From assembly GCA_034509755.1 (NCBI GenBank), contig CM067549.1, positions 37,096,001 through 37,160,000 of the forward strand: a DNA stretch of 64,000 nt, written 5' to 3'. The notes below the pieces were generated by a model. The model saw nothing but the letters and a program-made list of their open reading frames with translations. It ran no database searches and was not told the origin of the DNA. Source of the stretch: Anisodus tanguticus. Taxonomy: Eukaryota; Streptophyta; Magnoliopsida; Solanales; Solanaceae. Position numbers and translations under genes: made by a program. Shown here in pieces: positions 31,122-41,229 of this stretch. The stretch's first letter is position 1, and each line of letters opens with the position of its first letter.

Positions 31122-31879
31122 GATGTCCAGAATGAGATGGAGGAATATTATAACAGTAGTAACAATAATAATAGATACATCTGAATTGCTATTTTAGATA
31201 TATCACATGGAAGTAATAACAAAAATAAATCAATGCAAAAGAAGGAAACTAATTAAATCACCCTTTTAGTGGTAGATCTAACATCACTGTTTATTGTGAA
31301 TTATAATGAGAACGAATTTAATTACATACAAGTTGGTACTGCAAAAATGTCATACAACAAATATAGGTGCTACAATGGACTTGGTCCCCCCCCCCCCCCC
31401 CCCTTTTTTTTTTCTTCCTCCCAATTAAAAGTTCTATAAGATAAATTCTTTAATTTATTGGCACTTAAAGCAAAGCGATTTGGTTGTTTCTAACTTTGAG
31501 ATAAAGTTTTATATTTTTTTATTTTTTATATTAGGCATCTCTCTATATATTATCTTTTCTTTTATGGTAGGTATCAATTCCATCAAAAAAATTATTCATG
31601 AATTTGCTTTAATAACATATACTCCGTACGTATTAGGAAACATTACATTTTGATCCCTGATCACTTGTAATATTTTCATTAATTTATTTCCCATGTATCA
31701 TCGAATTGGTTAGCATATAAATGTTAATGAATCAAAGATAAGACGCATGGAATTACTAATTAATGATATAATTGAACGCTAATGAATTATTTCATGCGTG
31801 TCTGTATTAATTTTGCTAGTTTATTTTAATCTTTTATTTATGATTTATGATCATAATACAGAAACAACAATGAGAAATT
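31122..31879. other. AT-rich intergenic DNA with an 18-base C tract
   Basis: No gene is seen. A run of 18 C (31386-31403) is followed by 10 T, an unusual homopolymer pair in otherwise AT-rich sequence. Confidence 0.6.
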
Positions 31880-32228
31880 TGTTATAAATACATTGTATTA
31901 TGGATGTCCATTCAAATACACAATCATTTAGATAAGCTTACAATCAAATACACAGTAATCTGGATAAGTTTACAATCAAGCAGACATGTTGCAAGTAGCT
32001 CAAGCATGCAGCTTGCCAACAGCTTCTGAAAAGCCTTGCCAGCAGCTTCTGAAAAGCCTTGCAGCAGCTTCATGAAAAGCCTCGCAGTTACTTCTTTTCC
32101 TTTATAAATAGGAAGTCAATTCATTTCATTTGTACATCAATTCTGAAGAGCGTAAAATCTCCCCTCCCCCTCCAGCTTTTCTGGTTATATCTCTTGTTGT
32201 TTTGTACTTTTATTATTATTTTATAACA
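31880..32228 (+). repeat. Probable solo copia LTR (349 bp)
   Basis: Starts TGTTATAAATACATTG and ends TTATTTTATAACA, with a TATA-like ctttataaatagg (about 32100). Flanks are aaatt (31875-31879) and aaaat (32229-32233), a possible 5-bp duplication with one mismatch. A 26-bp unit containing cagcttctgaaaagccttgc is repeated three times at about 32018-32095. No primer-binding site or coding sequence adjoins it. Confidence 0.65.
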
Positions 32229-32645
32229 AAAATAACTTTTTACCCTCTATCCAAATCTTTTCAAGCGCATGTTTAATGTTTTTTCCATTAAATTGCACGG
32301 TTTCCCTTCAAATGGGCTGGTCTTTAATTTCTGCCTTTCAAATGAACTGATTTTTAATATTTGCCTTTCAAAATTGAACTTATGTCTATAGATATATAAG
32401 TTCTTTAAGAGTGTTTGGTAAAAATAGGTATAACTTGTGGAATATTATGATGCGAAAATATGAAGTTATGTTTTGTGAATATTTTTTGACTTGACGGGTA
32501 AAAATTAAATACCAACACAAAATAAGAGCAAAAGTGCAAATGAGCCATGTTTTCCCCATATGCTTACATTATATATGAATGAACAATTTGCCAGTGCCCG
32601 AAGGTGAATATGACGAGAAAAGAAAGGTGCACAAAACTTTATGGG
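32229..32645. other. AT-rich DNA, no gene seen
   Basis: Contains two related strings, 'tttcccttcaaatgggctgg' and 'ctgcctttcaaatgaactga', about 40 bp apart. Nothing else is recognised. Confidence 0.5.
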
Positions 32646-32912
32646 TGTTGTAAAATATATATGTATGTGCATGTTGTCTTAGTTTTACTTATAGGCTAAA
32701 TGAGGATGGTACTATACATTTAGTGGGCATGGTATTATACATTTGGTGGGCATGATACTATACATTTGGTAGGCTACTATTTCTATAAATAGATAGCTAA
32801 ATCCTCATTCGTAAGATACATAACAACAAATGATAATACAATCTCTCTCTCCTGTCTACCAAGTTTTTGGTTTGCTTCTATTATTTATTTGCAATGATAT
32901 AGTTTTATAACA
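32646..32912 (+). repeat. Copia 5' LTR followed by primer-binding site
   Basis: Starts TGTTGTAAAATATATATG, ends AGTTTTATAACA, and is followed by tgttatcaacacc, matching the primer-binding string of the 16155 element. It contains ctataaatag (TATA-like, about 32796). A 23-bp unit is repeated three times at 32706-32774 (atggtactatacatttagtg and variants). Confidence 0.7.
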
Positions 32913-33328
32913 TGTTATCAACACCAGTGGCTCATTCTTCCTCAAGAATCAATGGTAGGTGTTGATTTTATGGTTTGGCCTCCTCGTACCTTTTTGGCTG
33001 CGAGGTAAGTACTCTTTGTTAATCCTTCTTTTCATTTAGTGATAAGAGTCTCAATGCATTTTAACTGATCCACACATCTCTAGTATAATATATTTGAATA
33101 TGTATTCAGAGTTCGGCTGGTCAACTTTTACTAGTTCAAGTAGCTCTAATCATATTTCGTTCTTCCACTCCAAAAGTGAGAGTTGATGTTTCAGTATGAA
33201 TTTCATTTTTGCCAATTTAATTAAGCAGAGAAGGTGAGGTATGTTTCTATTCATAAAGTTTTGTTTTCTTTACTGAAATGTTATTTGACGTATAAAACGT
33301 CAGGTATGCTTCACATCTCACTCTTTTA
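32913..33328 (+). other. 5' interior of a decayed copia element
   Basis: No frame is recognised. It contains 'cactccaaaagtg' (about 33169-33181), a CACT/AGTG hairpin with a CCAAA loop, reminiscent of the hairpins in the 16155 element, whose primer-binding site is also shared. Confidence 0.4.
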
Positions 33329-33330
33329 TA

Positions 33331-34686
33331 CAGTAAAACCTCTATAAATTAATAACCTTAGGACCATGAAATTTTATTAATTTAGAGAGATATTAATATA
33401 TCGATAAATTAATATTTTATTAATTAAAAGAGAGACTTTTTAAATTCAGCAAATTTAGTACATACATATGTATTGAAAATAAATGAATTCATATATGTTT
33501 CATTAATTATATTCATGCATCAACCAATTCTTTGTAACTAATTAAATATATTCATGTATAATATCAATTCATTGTATACAATTAACTATTATATTCATGG
33601 ACGCATGTATCAATTCATTGGAATTACTTAAATAATGTATACATGTTTACATTAATTCGTTGCACTTAAATAACTATTATAGCCAATTAAATATATTCAT
33701 GCATGATGAATGAAACATATACTATATAAATCTCAATATGGAAATAAAATAATTCATAACACCCAACCATGTCTTCTCATCTAAAAGGCATCGCAAATCA
33801 TCCATGAATGATCAAATGCGTAAAGCATTATGTGAGTATAAGAGAGACCATCCCACATGCACTCAAAAAGATTTACAAGAGTGGGTTGATGAAAAATATC
33901 GTTTGAAAGTTAGTCAAGGTACAATATCAAACACTCTCAAGAGATCATCGGAGTACCTTTCACCAACTTTGAGAAGGGTGGGGATATTAAGCGACACAAA
34001 TCGGCGAAATATCCGTATATGGAGAAGGTTCTTTATGAATGGTTTCTTCAGTACCAAGATCGAGTCAACATGACCGGAGAGCTTATTTTGGAGAAAGCAA
34101 AGGATATAATGAAGCTTTTGCATCCTCAACACCCTCATGAACATCAATGTTGGTTATCGCAATGAAATGGACGTCAACAAATTGGTGGACTATCCGGGTG
34201 AAAATGATGAATGTTCAATGGTTCAAAGTTTAGAGGAAATTGTTGCTTGATATTATTGAAGATCCTACTAATGATGAAGTCAAGATGATTCAATACCGTT
34301 GGAACCAAATCCACGAGAAAGGAGGCTTTGAGCGCGACAACAACTCTTCAAATTTTTTTGTTGCAGCTAGAGAACTCGACACCTGAACTCTTGGCTGCAA
34401 TTAAAAAAGTTAGGGATGAAATCCAATTAGATTTAAATTTTAAGAAAAGTCAAGTAATAATAGATTCATATTTTAGTAAATTACCATAATATTTATAATT
34501 GTAATATTTATGAATTATTAATTTAGAGTTTTAATGGGACCTAATATTTATAAAGGGATTTTCCAAAAAATTATTATCTTATCGAATTTGATGATTTTTT
34601 ACAAAGGCCCAAGTCAGGACCGGAAGATTTTATTATTTTAGAGAGTTTATTAATTTATAGAGTATTAATTTATAGAGGTTTTACTG
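33331..34686 (+). mobile_element. Pogo/Emigrant-like Tc1-mariner element
   Basis: The inverted termini begin CAGTAAAACCTCTATAAATT at both ends (33331 on plus, 34686 on minus) and are identical for at least 24 bp. The element is flanked by TA on both sides (33329-33330, 34687-34688). This is the terminus of the plant pogo-like Emigrant/Lemi1 family. At 1356 bp it is shorter than autonomous relatives, and the transposase inside lacks its catalytic centre. Confidence 0.9.
33804..34490 (+). pseudogene. Pogo-like transposase, catalytic domain deleted
   Basis: The N-terminal 50 residues (MNDQMRKALCEYKRDHP, CTQKDLQEWVDEKY, VSQGTISNTL) form the CENP-B-type helix-turn-helix that binds the terminal repeat. 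After a frameshift near 33990 the second DNA-binding domain reads KYPYMEKVLYEWFLQYQDRV and MTGELILEKAKDIMKLL. Then sequence jumps to the family C-terminus (about 34290-34485: TPELLAAIKKVRDEIQLDLN, IDSYFSKLP). The DDE catalytic region expected between them, several hundred residues, is absent. It may still bind DNA in principle but cannot cut it. Confidence 0.85.
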
Positions 34687-34688
34687 TA

Positions 34689-35084
34689 TTTGAGTTTATT
34701 CTCTATGTGATACTCAAGGTTGGACTTATAAGTATTCTTCATATGATCACCCGTTACATTTCTGTAACTTTCTCTGATTTGTTTTTTTGAATTGACCTTT
34801 CATTTTCCAAAATTTCTTAATCTCTACCTAATTTGTACTGTTATGGGGTGTTATCAGTTATATGTTTAAAACAGGTATCTGGCCCACTTTAATTTACTTA
34901 GATGTACTATAAGTCTATAATGTTGCTAAAAGTTCTCTTACGACCTAAAGAGGATAGTTAACATTTTAATGGTTTCATACATGATATTAATTTTTCTGAA
35001 ACTAAGTCTGGCAGTTATTGAAAATGTTGGGAAAAAAAAATTAAATGTTGAAAACCAGTTTAGCTGGTCTTACAGTAAGTGAAT
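34689..35084. other. AT-rich DNA between two transposons
   Basis: No gene or repeat is recognised. Confidence 0.6.
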
Positions 35085-35093
35085 TATTGGTAA

Positions 35094-36326
35094 GTGAAAG
35101 GGTCAAATATACCCTTAAACTTTGTGAAAATATCTAGATATATCCTACGTTTAAAATTCGGCTTGTTTATGCCTTGCCGTCCAACTTTTTGTACATATTT
35201 ATCCTTCTGGACGTTAGTTGCATTGCTCGAAATTCAATTCCATTAAAATTTATTTTTCTAACATCAAAAATTACCATGTGACATTTAAATTTAGAAGACC
35301 CCTCCCATTTTATCCAATCCTCCGATGACCGGGCTAAAACCGTCCCAAAAACCAATCGACTAACCCACTTTTATCACCATTAGGACTCTCCTCCACGGTC
35401 ATCACCGTCGCCATCATCACCACCACCCACGGCTTCTCAATCACCACCGGCACTCTCACCTCCACCATCATCCACTATGGCACCGCCCAATATGAGCGCA
35501 ATTGAAATTCTTGAGGAGTTATACATTTGTGTATTGATAAGACCGTTTACTATTTCTTGAAGCTCAATCTCTCCCCCGGATGAACCATAAAGCCAAGAGA
35601 AATCATGAACCAAAATAGAAGAGCTTGCGACCAGACACCTCCTCCTACTCACCCACCCCTGTTTCCTCATAACCACCTCCATTACCTGCAGCAAAATTAT
35701 CTCCTCCTCTACCAAAACCAACACCTCTAGAAATCAGTTGGTGCACACCATTCAGAGAAACCAACAAGAAGCAACAATGACTCTAATTCAGCTTCATCTG
35801 AAATGGTTATAGTTGCTGGAAAAGCGATAGTAGGATTGGTGATTTTTGCCACTATCGTTGTTTTCTTAATTTACTAGAGAAGGAAGAAGAAAGAAAGCTG
35901 ATATACCAATCCTATTCCTGGTCCTCGACGTCTGCCTATATTGTACTTAATTAAAATCTGTCTCTTTAATTTGTTCGAGTATAAGTTTCATGTACTCCAT
36001 TGGATTGTAAATTGAAAATATTTAAATTATCAAAAGACACTTAAAAATTGGGGGTTGATTGATGGGTTAAAAAGAGAGTGTGGTGCGGGTTATTAGAGGG
36101 GTTTTTAGATGTAAATGCCATGTGGCAATTTAATCCTACATGGCATTATCTGATATTAGAAAAATAAAATAAAATGAAAATTGAATTTCCAGCAGTGCAA
36201 CTAACGTCCAGAAGGGTAAATATGTACCAAAAGTTGGACGGCAAGGACATAAACGAGCCGAACTTTAAACGGAGGATATATCTAAATATTTTCGCAAAGT
36301 TCAGGAGTATATCTTACCTTTTTCCC
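35094..36326. mobile_element. Pack-MULE: Mutator-like element carrying a host-gene fragment
   Basis: Long inverted termini (about 280 bp: 35094-35375 and about 36045-36326) share 'gaaaatatctagatatatcc', 'gccgtccaactttt', 'ctggacgttagttgca' and 'tgacatttaaat'. Flanks are tattggtaa (35085-35093) and tattagtaa (36327-36335), a 9-bp duplication with one mismatch. No transposase is present. The centre is markedly GC-richer than the surroundings and reads as an exon-like PERK fragment. The terminal repeat is the same family as that of the element at 21873-31112. Confidence 0.87.
35380..35930 (+). pseudogene. Captured PERK-like receptor-kinase fragment
   Basis: From 35390 one frame reads an extensin-type segment (PPRSSPSPSSPPPTASQSPP, then ALSPPPSSTMAPPN). 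From about 35745 another segment, also on plus, reads SNNDSNSASSEMVIVAGKAI, then VGLVIFATIVVFLIY, a stop, and RRKKKES: a hydrophobic membrane span followed by a basic stop-transfer patch. A Ser/Pro-rich ectodomain followed by one membrane span and a basic patch is the layout of plant proline-rich extensin-like receptor kinases. The kinase domain is absent. The middle (35500-35740) has stops but also proline codons. The parent gene and exact exon limits are inferred. Confidence 0.6.
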
Positions 36327-36335
36327 TATTAGTAA

Positions 36336-37208
36336 ATCGTTTAAGTTGAAAAATGATACTTAGAGGCACCTGTAAGGTCCGATTCTGCTTCTTTTATTTG
36401 ATGTGATTCTTCATTGTAACCTGTTTTCTTTTGTAGTTCTGGGACTAACTTTCTACATGAGATTTTGCTGTTATTTTTGGTGCTAATGAATATAAAGGGT
36501 TATAAGATAGTTTATTTTAAATTGTTTAAAAAATGTATTGGTTATACTTATTGTTGCTATCTTATATTCTGAATAGTTTGCCATTTAATGTTTATGGTTT
36601 GGTCCTGTAAAGAAATTCAGTGGAATGACTTAAATATGATTCATACATTCAAATACATCTAGAGTCCAAACAAGGAGTACCGAGTGGTGATATATACTTT
36701 TAAGCTAAAGCCTATTTTGGCTTATTATACCATTGGTTGAGAGTAAAACGGTGGATTCAAGTCTCATCGCATTATGAGGGTAAAACATCGGGTTTGAGTC
36801 TTGTTGCACTATGATGATAAGATGTTGGGTTTGATTCCCACCGCTTATGGCCAAATACAGTTTATATTGGGTAAGGCGTTAGATTTGAGTCTCAATGCAC
36901 TATATTGATGATATAATGATGACTAAGTCAAAATAATGTGTTTTTGATGAAAAATCTTGAAATCCGTCCCATTGAACCTGCTCCATTCCTTGATTTGAAT
37001 GTGGTAATAGTGCATAACATGTCTGAAGAAGACAAATGATTAAATGTATAAATATGGGTGTGGATTGATAAAATAATAATAGTCATCATTGTGGTAATAA
37101 TTATAAAAGGAAGAACATTATGGATTCTCAAAATGGTTCTTCAAAAGATGAAGGTAATTTTGTTATCAATATGATATGAAAGGTCATTGGAGACATGATT
37201 GTCGTGTG
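36336..37208 (+). other. Decayed copia interior with degenerate ~45-bp repeats
   Basis: At 36746-36910 a unit of the form 'taaaacggtggattcaagtc' plus 'tcatcgcattatga' recurs four times with divergence (starts near 36747, 36781, 36819 and 36871). Downstream, 37150-37208 enters a gag zinc-knuckle frame. Probably the same copia element as the LTR at 32646, split by later insertions. Confidence 0.5.
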
Positions 37209-37740
37209 ACTGAATTTGATAACAACAACAATAACATACCCAGTAAAATCCCACAATATGGGGTCTGGAGAGGGTAGAGTGTACGCAGACCTTACCTCTA
37301 CTTTGGTAGGTAGAGCGGTTGTTTCTGAGAGACCCTCGGCTCAATACAAAGCATAAACACAAGCAAAGCAAGAGAAGCGGTCAGACCCGGACAAAATATT
37401 TAAAGTAGTATCAAAAGTGAACAAGTCATATTAGCGCATTCTGAAAAAAAGAAGCAGTAACTATCGCAGGTGCATAAGATAAACAAAGTACACTAAAGAG
37501 CACATAGCAGCAGAAATCAAACGCTACTAGAAAGCAAAATATAAATAAAACTGAATTTGATAAGTTTATAAATCCTCTATCAAAATAAAAATACAAAGTG
37601 AAGGCGCACTTGACCTTTCAAAGTGATGTTGAGGTGGGTCATGTAATTATGATAAATACAAAGGCATGCCCCATGCAACATATTTGGTATAATTACTACT
37701 CTGTAGAACTTACCTTTGAGTTTTGATGGAACCTTCTTAT
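37155..37740 (+). pseudogene. Copia gag zinc-knuckle remnant, split by a retroposon
   Basis: At 37158-37222 the frame reads FCYQYDMKGHWRHDCRVTEF, a copia gag CCHC knuckle in which the second cysteine is tyrosine. It is interrupted at 37222 by the retroposon insertion and resumes at 37564 after the duplicated target with KFINPLSK and further pol-like codons to about 37740, with stops. Confidence 0.75.
37223..37549 (-). mobile_element. SINE/RTE-type retroposon with 14-bp target duplication
   Basis: Read on the minus strand it ends 'ccccatattgtgggatttta' then ctgggtatg and a TTG-rich tail, the 3' end used by Solanaceae TS SINEs and RTE LINEs. Upstream is 'gaggtaaggtctgcgtacac'. It lies between two exact copies of actgaatttgataa (37209-37222 and 37550-37563). 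The 5' part (37400-37549) matches no tRNA head that I can see, so a 5'-truncated RTE LINE is as likely as a SINE. Confidence 0.85.
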
Positions 37741-37873
37741 CACACAAGACTCCGGATGCATATTGTCTAAAATTTGTAAAAAATATTAGGTTTAGTTTTT
37801 TGTTGCGGACTTTGTTGGGCTATTATATATATATATATATATAAATGGCTATAAACAATATGACTCATGAAAG

Positions 37874-38209
37874 CAGAGACGGATTCAGAATTTGAAGTTT
37901 ATGGGTTCCCAACAATCTCAAATTAAAAAAAAAAAAAGAGACAAAATAAAGTATTGCGTAGTTTTTGTAAAACAAAAGCAAAAAAATAGGTTAATTATGG
38001 TGCCCGGGGAATTCAAACCCTTGTCGAGGAGGGCACAACAAAGCATAATTAGGTTTCACCTTTGCAACTAAACCAACAGCTAGCCCACTTTTATACTTCC
38101 CAACTAGAAATCTCTTATATGTTTAATGGATTCTTAATATAAATACAAGACTCGAGTAAAAGTTATTGGTTCCCGCAAACCCTTACTAAATACACTAAAT
38201 CCGCCCCTG
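37874..38209. mobile_element. hAT-type MITE (336 bp)
   Basis: The termini are cagagacggattcag (left) and caggggcggatttag (reverse complement of the right). Flanking 8-bp duplications are catgaaag (37866-37873) and catgagag (38210-38217), with one mismatch. The inner sequence (tttgaagtttatgggttc, and the opposite gggtttgcgggaaccaata) is typical of non-autonomous hAT elements. No coding capacity. Confidence 0.85.
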
Positions 38210-38217
38210 CATGAGAG

Positions 38218-38834
38218 AACTAATTGAACAACTTGTGAAAGAGATTATGTTTAATTAAAAATTATATCATATAATTAAGGGACTAAATTCAAACTTCTCT
38301 TTATTTAAATAGTCTTTTTTTGGTTGCTTATGTTTCAGTAGTCTCCTTAACTTTTTGTTTTCGTCAGTGTCATTAACTCATATAATTGTTTTATATATCA
38401 GACCGCACATGCTATTACCCATGGGAGCATGTTGAAATTGTTTCTTTTAGTTTTCCTTTGAGGGTCCGGTATTCTTTTTTGGAATTTGATTGATTCGATT
38501 TTATATTGTATAAGGTTCATTAAAGAGGGAAACACTCTCTACTAAAAGTTTTTTGATTCTTAAGATTTGAACATGTGAGATTTAGTTAAGAATAAAGAAA
38601 TCCTATTTATGCAACTTCTTATGAAATACCCCTCCTGTTGGATCCACATTATCAAACTCCTTAGATAAGTCCAATGTGACATCCATGTCCACAATATGAG
38701 ACTAATCTATTTTGTTGTACCCTTCATTATTGCTCACGATGATTAGAACTCAAAGATTTAATGATGGAGGTTGAAAGAGAAGAGAGAAACGAAGAAGAAC
38801 ATGGGCAAATTAATGTTTGAAGTTACATTAATTT
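38218..38834. other. AT-rich DNA, no gene seen
   Basis: No open frame or recognised repeat. An inverted-looking pair, 'ccacattatcaaactcctta' and later 'ccacaatatgagactaat', is common in non-coding plant DNA but proves nothing. Confidence 0.5.
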
Positions 38835-39412
38835 TGTCAGAAACAAGTTTGGACCGGGACAGTTGATTAGGAGCTTTGGGCTCCTGAATATGCAGGCAAG
38901 CATTGGGCCTCTACATTTTATATTTGGGCTTGTATTATTTCTGACCCATCTGTACATAGTATTCCTTAGGAAATGCTAGAATAGATGATGTGTGGTTATA
39001 CTTTCTTACAGAGAATTAGGATATTAGTCTTTGTCCTTTATTCTTTGATTATTTACACAGTAGTCCTTTTGTAACTTGTCTAAAGACATGTAATTTAGCT
39101 CGATCCAAATCAACCACAAAGTTCTTTACAAGTTTCTTTTCATTTTCTAATCAATCTCAAAAGCATCTTCAACCTTTTACCTAAACAAAATGACAAAAGA
39201 AAATACCATAACTGGAAACACTGTTGGAGCTGTTGTGACTTATGATAACAGTCATCCATATCATCTAAATTCCTTATACTCACCTGGGATGAACCTCATC
39301 AATTCTATTTTTGACGGGAGAGGTTACCCAGGATGGAGTAGGTCTATCTTCATAGTCCTCTCAGCCAAGAAGAATCTTGGTTTCATCAATGGCTTTTGCA
39401 AAGCTTAAGATC
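38835..39412 (+). mobile_element. 5' fragment of a Ty1/copia element (LTR plus gag start)
   Basis: The probable LTR runs from TGTCAGAAACAAGTTTGG (38835) to ...ttttctaatca (39153), followed by a 36-bp leader and the gag start at 39190. The element ends abruptly at about 39412, where minus-strand Ty3-type gag begins. LTR limits are estimates, since there is no second LTR to compare. Confidence 0.55.
39190..39408 (+). pseudogene. Copia gag N-terminal domain (truncated)
   Basis: 72 residues from ATG: a short lead, then NSLYSPGMNLINSIFDGRGY, PGWSRSIFIVLSAKKNLGFI and NGFCKA. This is the retrotransposon Copia-like N-terminal domain (LTP...W..S....L..KNKLGFIDG type). The frame is intact up to the junction, so truncation is by rearrangement rather than mutation. 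Confidence 0.88.
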
Positions 39413-39419
39413 TCACTAC

Positions 39420-40723
39420 CTCCCGCGGTGTTTGACTGGGAGCTTCGGCCACTCATACTGGTGATCTTCCCGGATTTGAGACCATCTTCTACGGCCTCTC
39501 TCATCTAGACTAATTTTGAAAATGGTCATCCGGCCATGGAAAGCATCATGTCGTAACAATGCTACTCTTGTGCTTTGATAAAAGCGGTGACTAATTCTTT
39601 ATCTGTCATAGGTTGTTGCATATGAGCGGCTTCCGCTCTCCACCTACTTGCGTATTCCTGGTAGCTTTCTGTAGATTTCTGCCTGATTTTTTCCAAGTAA
39701 TATCAATCTCGCACGGTTTCAACGTTGAACCTGTATCATTCCATGAATGACTCTGCCATATTCTCACAATTAATCCATCAACGCATATCTTGCGCAACAA
39801 ACCATTCAGATGCCTCTCCAGTCAAGCTTTGACTGAACATCCTCATAATCAAGGCAGGGTTGTTCCTAACACCTACCAACTGGTCACAATATGACCGCAA
39901 GTGAGCCATTGGGTTTCCCGACTTATTGAACATTTCAAATTTGGGCACTTTAAAGCCCTCCGGTAGATCTAATCTTGGATGTATGCACAAATCATCATAA
40001 CTTAGCCCGGTGTTTTTTCGAGCAGCTCGGGCAACATCTGTGGTAATTTTTTTAACTTTTGCTCCATGTTCTGAGCCAATTCAACCTTCATCTTTTCGGC
40101 AAGCCTTTCTTGGCCGGTCCTCCAAACCTTCTTCATCTCTTCATAGTGATCCAGTTATGCGCACTCTAGTGAGAGATGACCATTGGCGAGATCGAGGTTT
40201 TGAAAGAGACATTTTGTCGTGTTGGGTTGTTTCGGGGAATATGCGTGCTTATAATTAGATGTGTGGTGGGATTGGTGGTTAAGGTGACTTGGACAGAGTG
40301 AGTGGTCCCAAGTATTTGAGTGGAGTTTGTAGGTGAAGGAGTTTGGTATGAAGTACCTATGTGGTGTGGGTCAGTCCCCGCGGGGTAGTTTGTAAAGTGT
40401 TCTGGTAATGGGGAAGATAGAGATGGGAAGGGTGGTGGAGGCCTTCGCTCCTCAATTTACTTTTTTCTAGCAATTTGGGCCTTCTCCAACCTTGCAGTTT
40501 TCTCCTGAAGGTCTTTCAACATCTTGATCACGTCTTCGTAATGAGCCGCTTCCTGTCGTATAGGAGATCTCGAGTTCCCAATGTTAGCTTCGTCATCCGA
40601 ACTACCAGTCATTTCTTTTCCTCTTTGGTTCTGCTCCGACTGGGATGCTATTTCTGCTTTGGACCTTGTGTAATACGCCATCATCATGACACGAACTAAC
40701 CTCCTCTTTAAGAAAAGAATCAC
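39420..40723 (-). pseudogene. Ty3/gypsy gag, Tat lineage
   Basis: An N-terminal piece (40723-40457) reads AYYTRSKAEIASQSEQNQRG and a coiled-coil-like stretch DVIKMLKDLQEKTARLEKAQ. After a broken stretch, 39990-39778 gives the core LDLPEGFKVPKFEMFNKSGN, PMAHLRSYCDQLVGV, MRMFSQSLTGEASEWF. Translation continues past a stop with FME, RFNVETVRD, KSTESYQEYASRWRAEAAHM and KLV to about 39500. This FKVPKFEMFDGTGDP-type gag is diagnostic of Tat/Ogre elements. Several stops and shifts make it non-functional. Confidence 0.85.
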
Positions 40724-41229
40724 TCAAAGGCAGATGACGTCATTACGTTAGTCAGATAAATCAAATGCAAGAATAAACACATAATTTGCAAGTAAACACA
40801 TAAGTTCACGCATCAATGTACGAATATTCGATTGATTATCTGTTTTTGGTATTTTAGGGTTTATAAGAGCTTTTGGGGTAAATTTTGAGTTGATTGACTT
40901 TCTTCATAGATAGCCCCAACGATTGGTCCGCCAGCTGGATCCAAACTGCTTTTATAAAGGGGGAAATGGGAGGAGAGTAAATATTTATATATATTAAGGA
41001 TCGAATCTTAAGTAGACTACTTACATATCCCGTTGGGGGAAGTCAAGTTCGTTCATAGTTCAGTTTACATAAGATAATCCCTTCCCCCCACCGATTTTTA
41101 CTTACCCAAAATCCCAAGACTAGGCCCGATATGGGCTTCCTGCGTATCCCTCCTTGGGACATCAGGTCTAGCGCAGTTCTTTTATAAACAAAGAGGGATG
41201 GGATAATATTTTATTCATTGGGGGTGCCT
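40724..41229 (-). other. Spacer between ORF region and gag
   Basis: No frame is recognised. It contains G/C-rich strings (gggggaagtcaagttcg, ccccccaccgattttt) and no repeat boundary. Confidence 0.5.
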
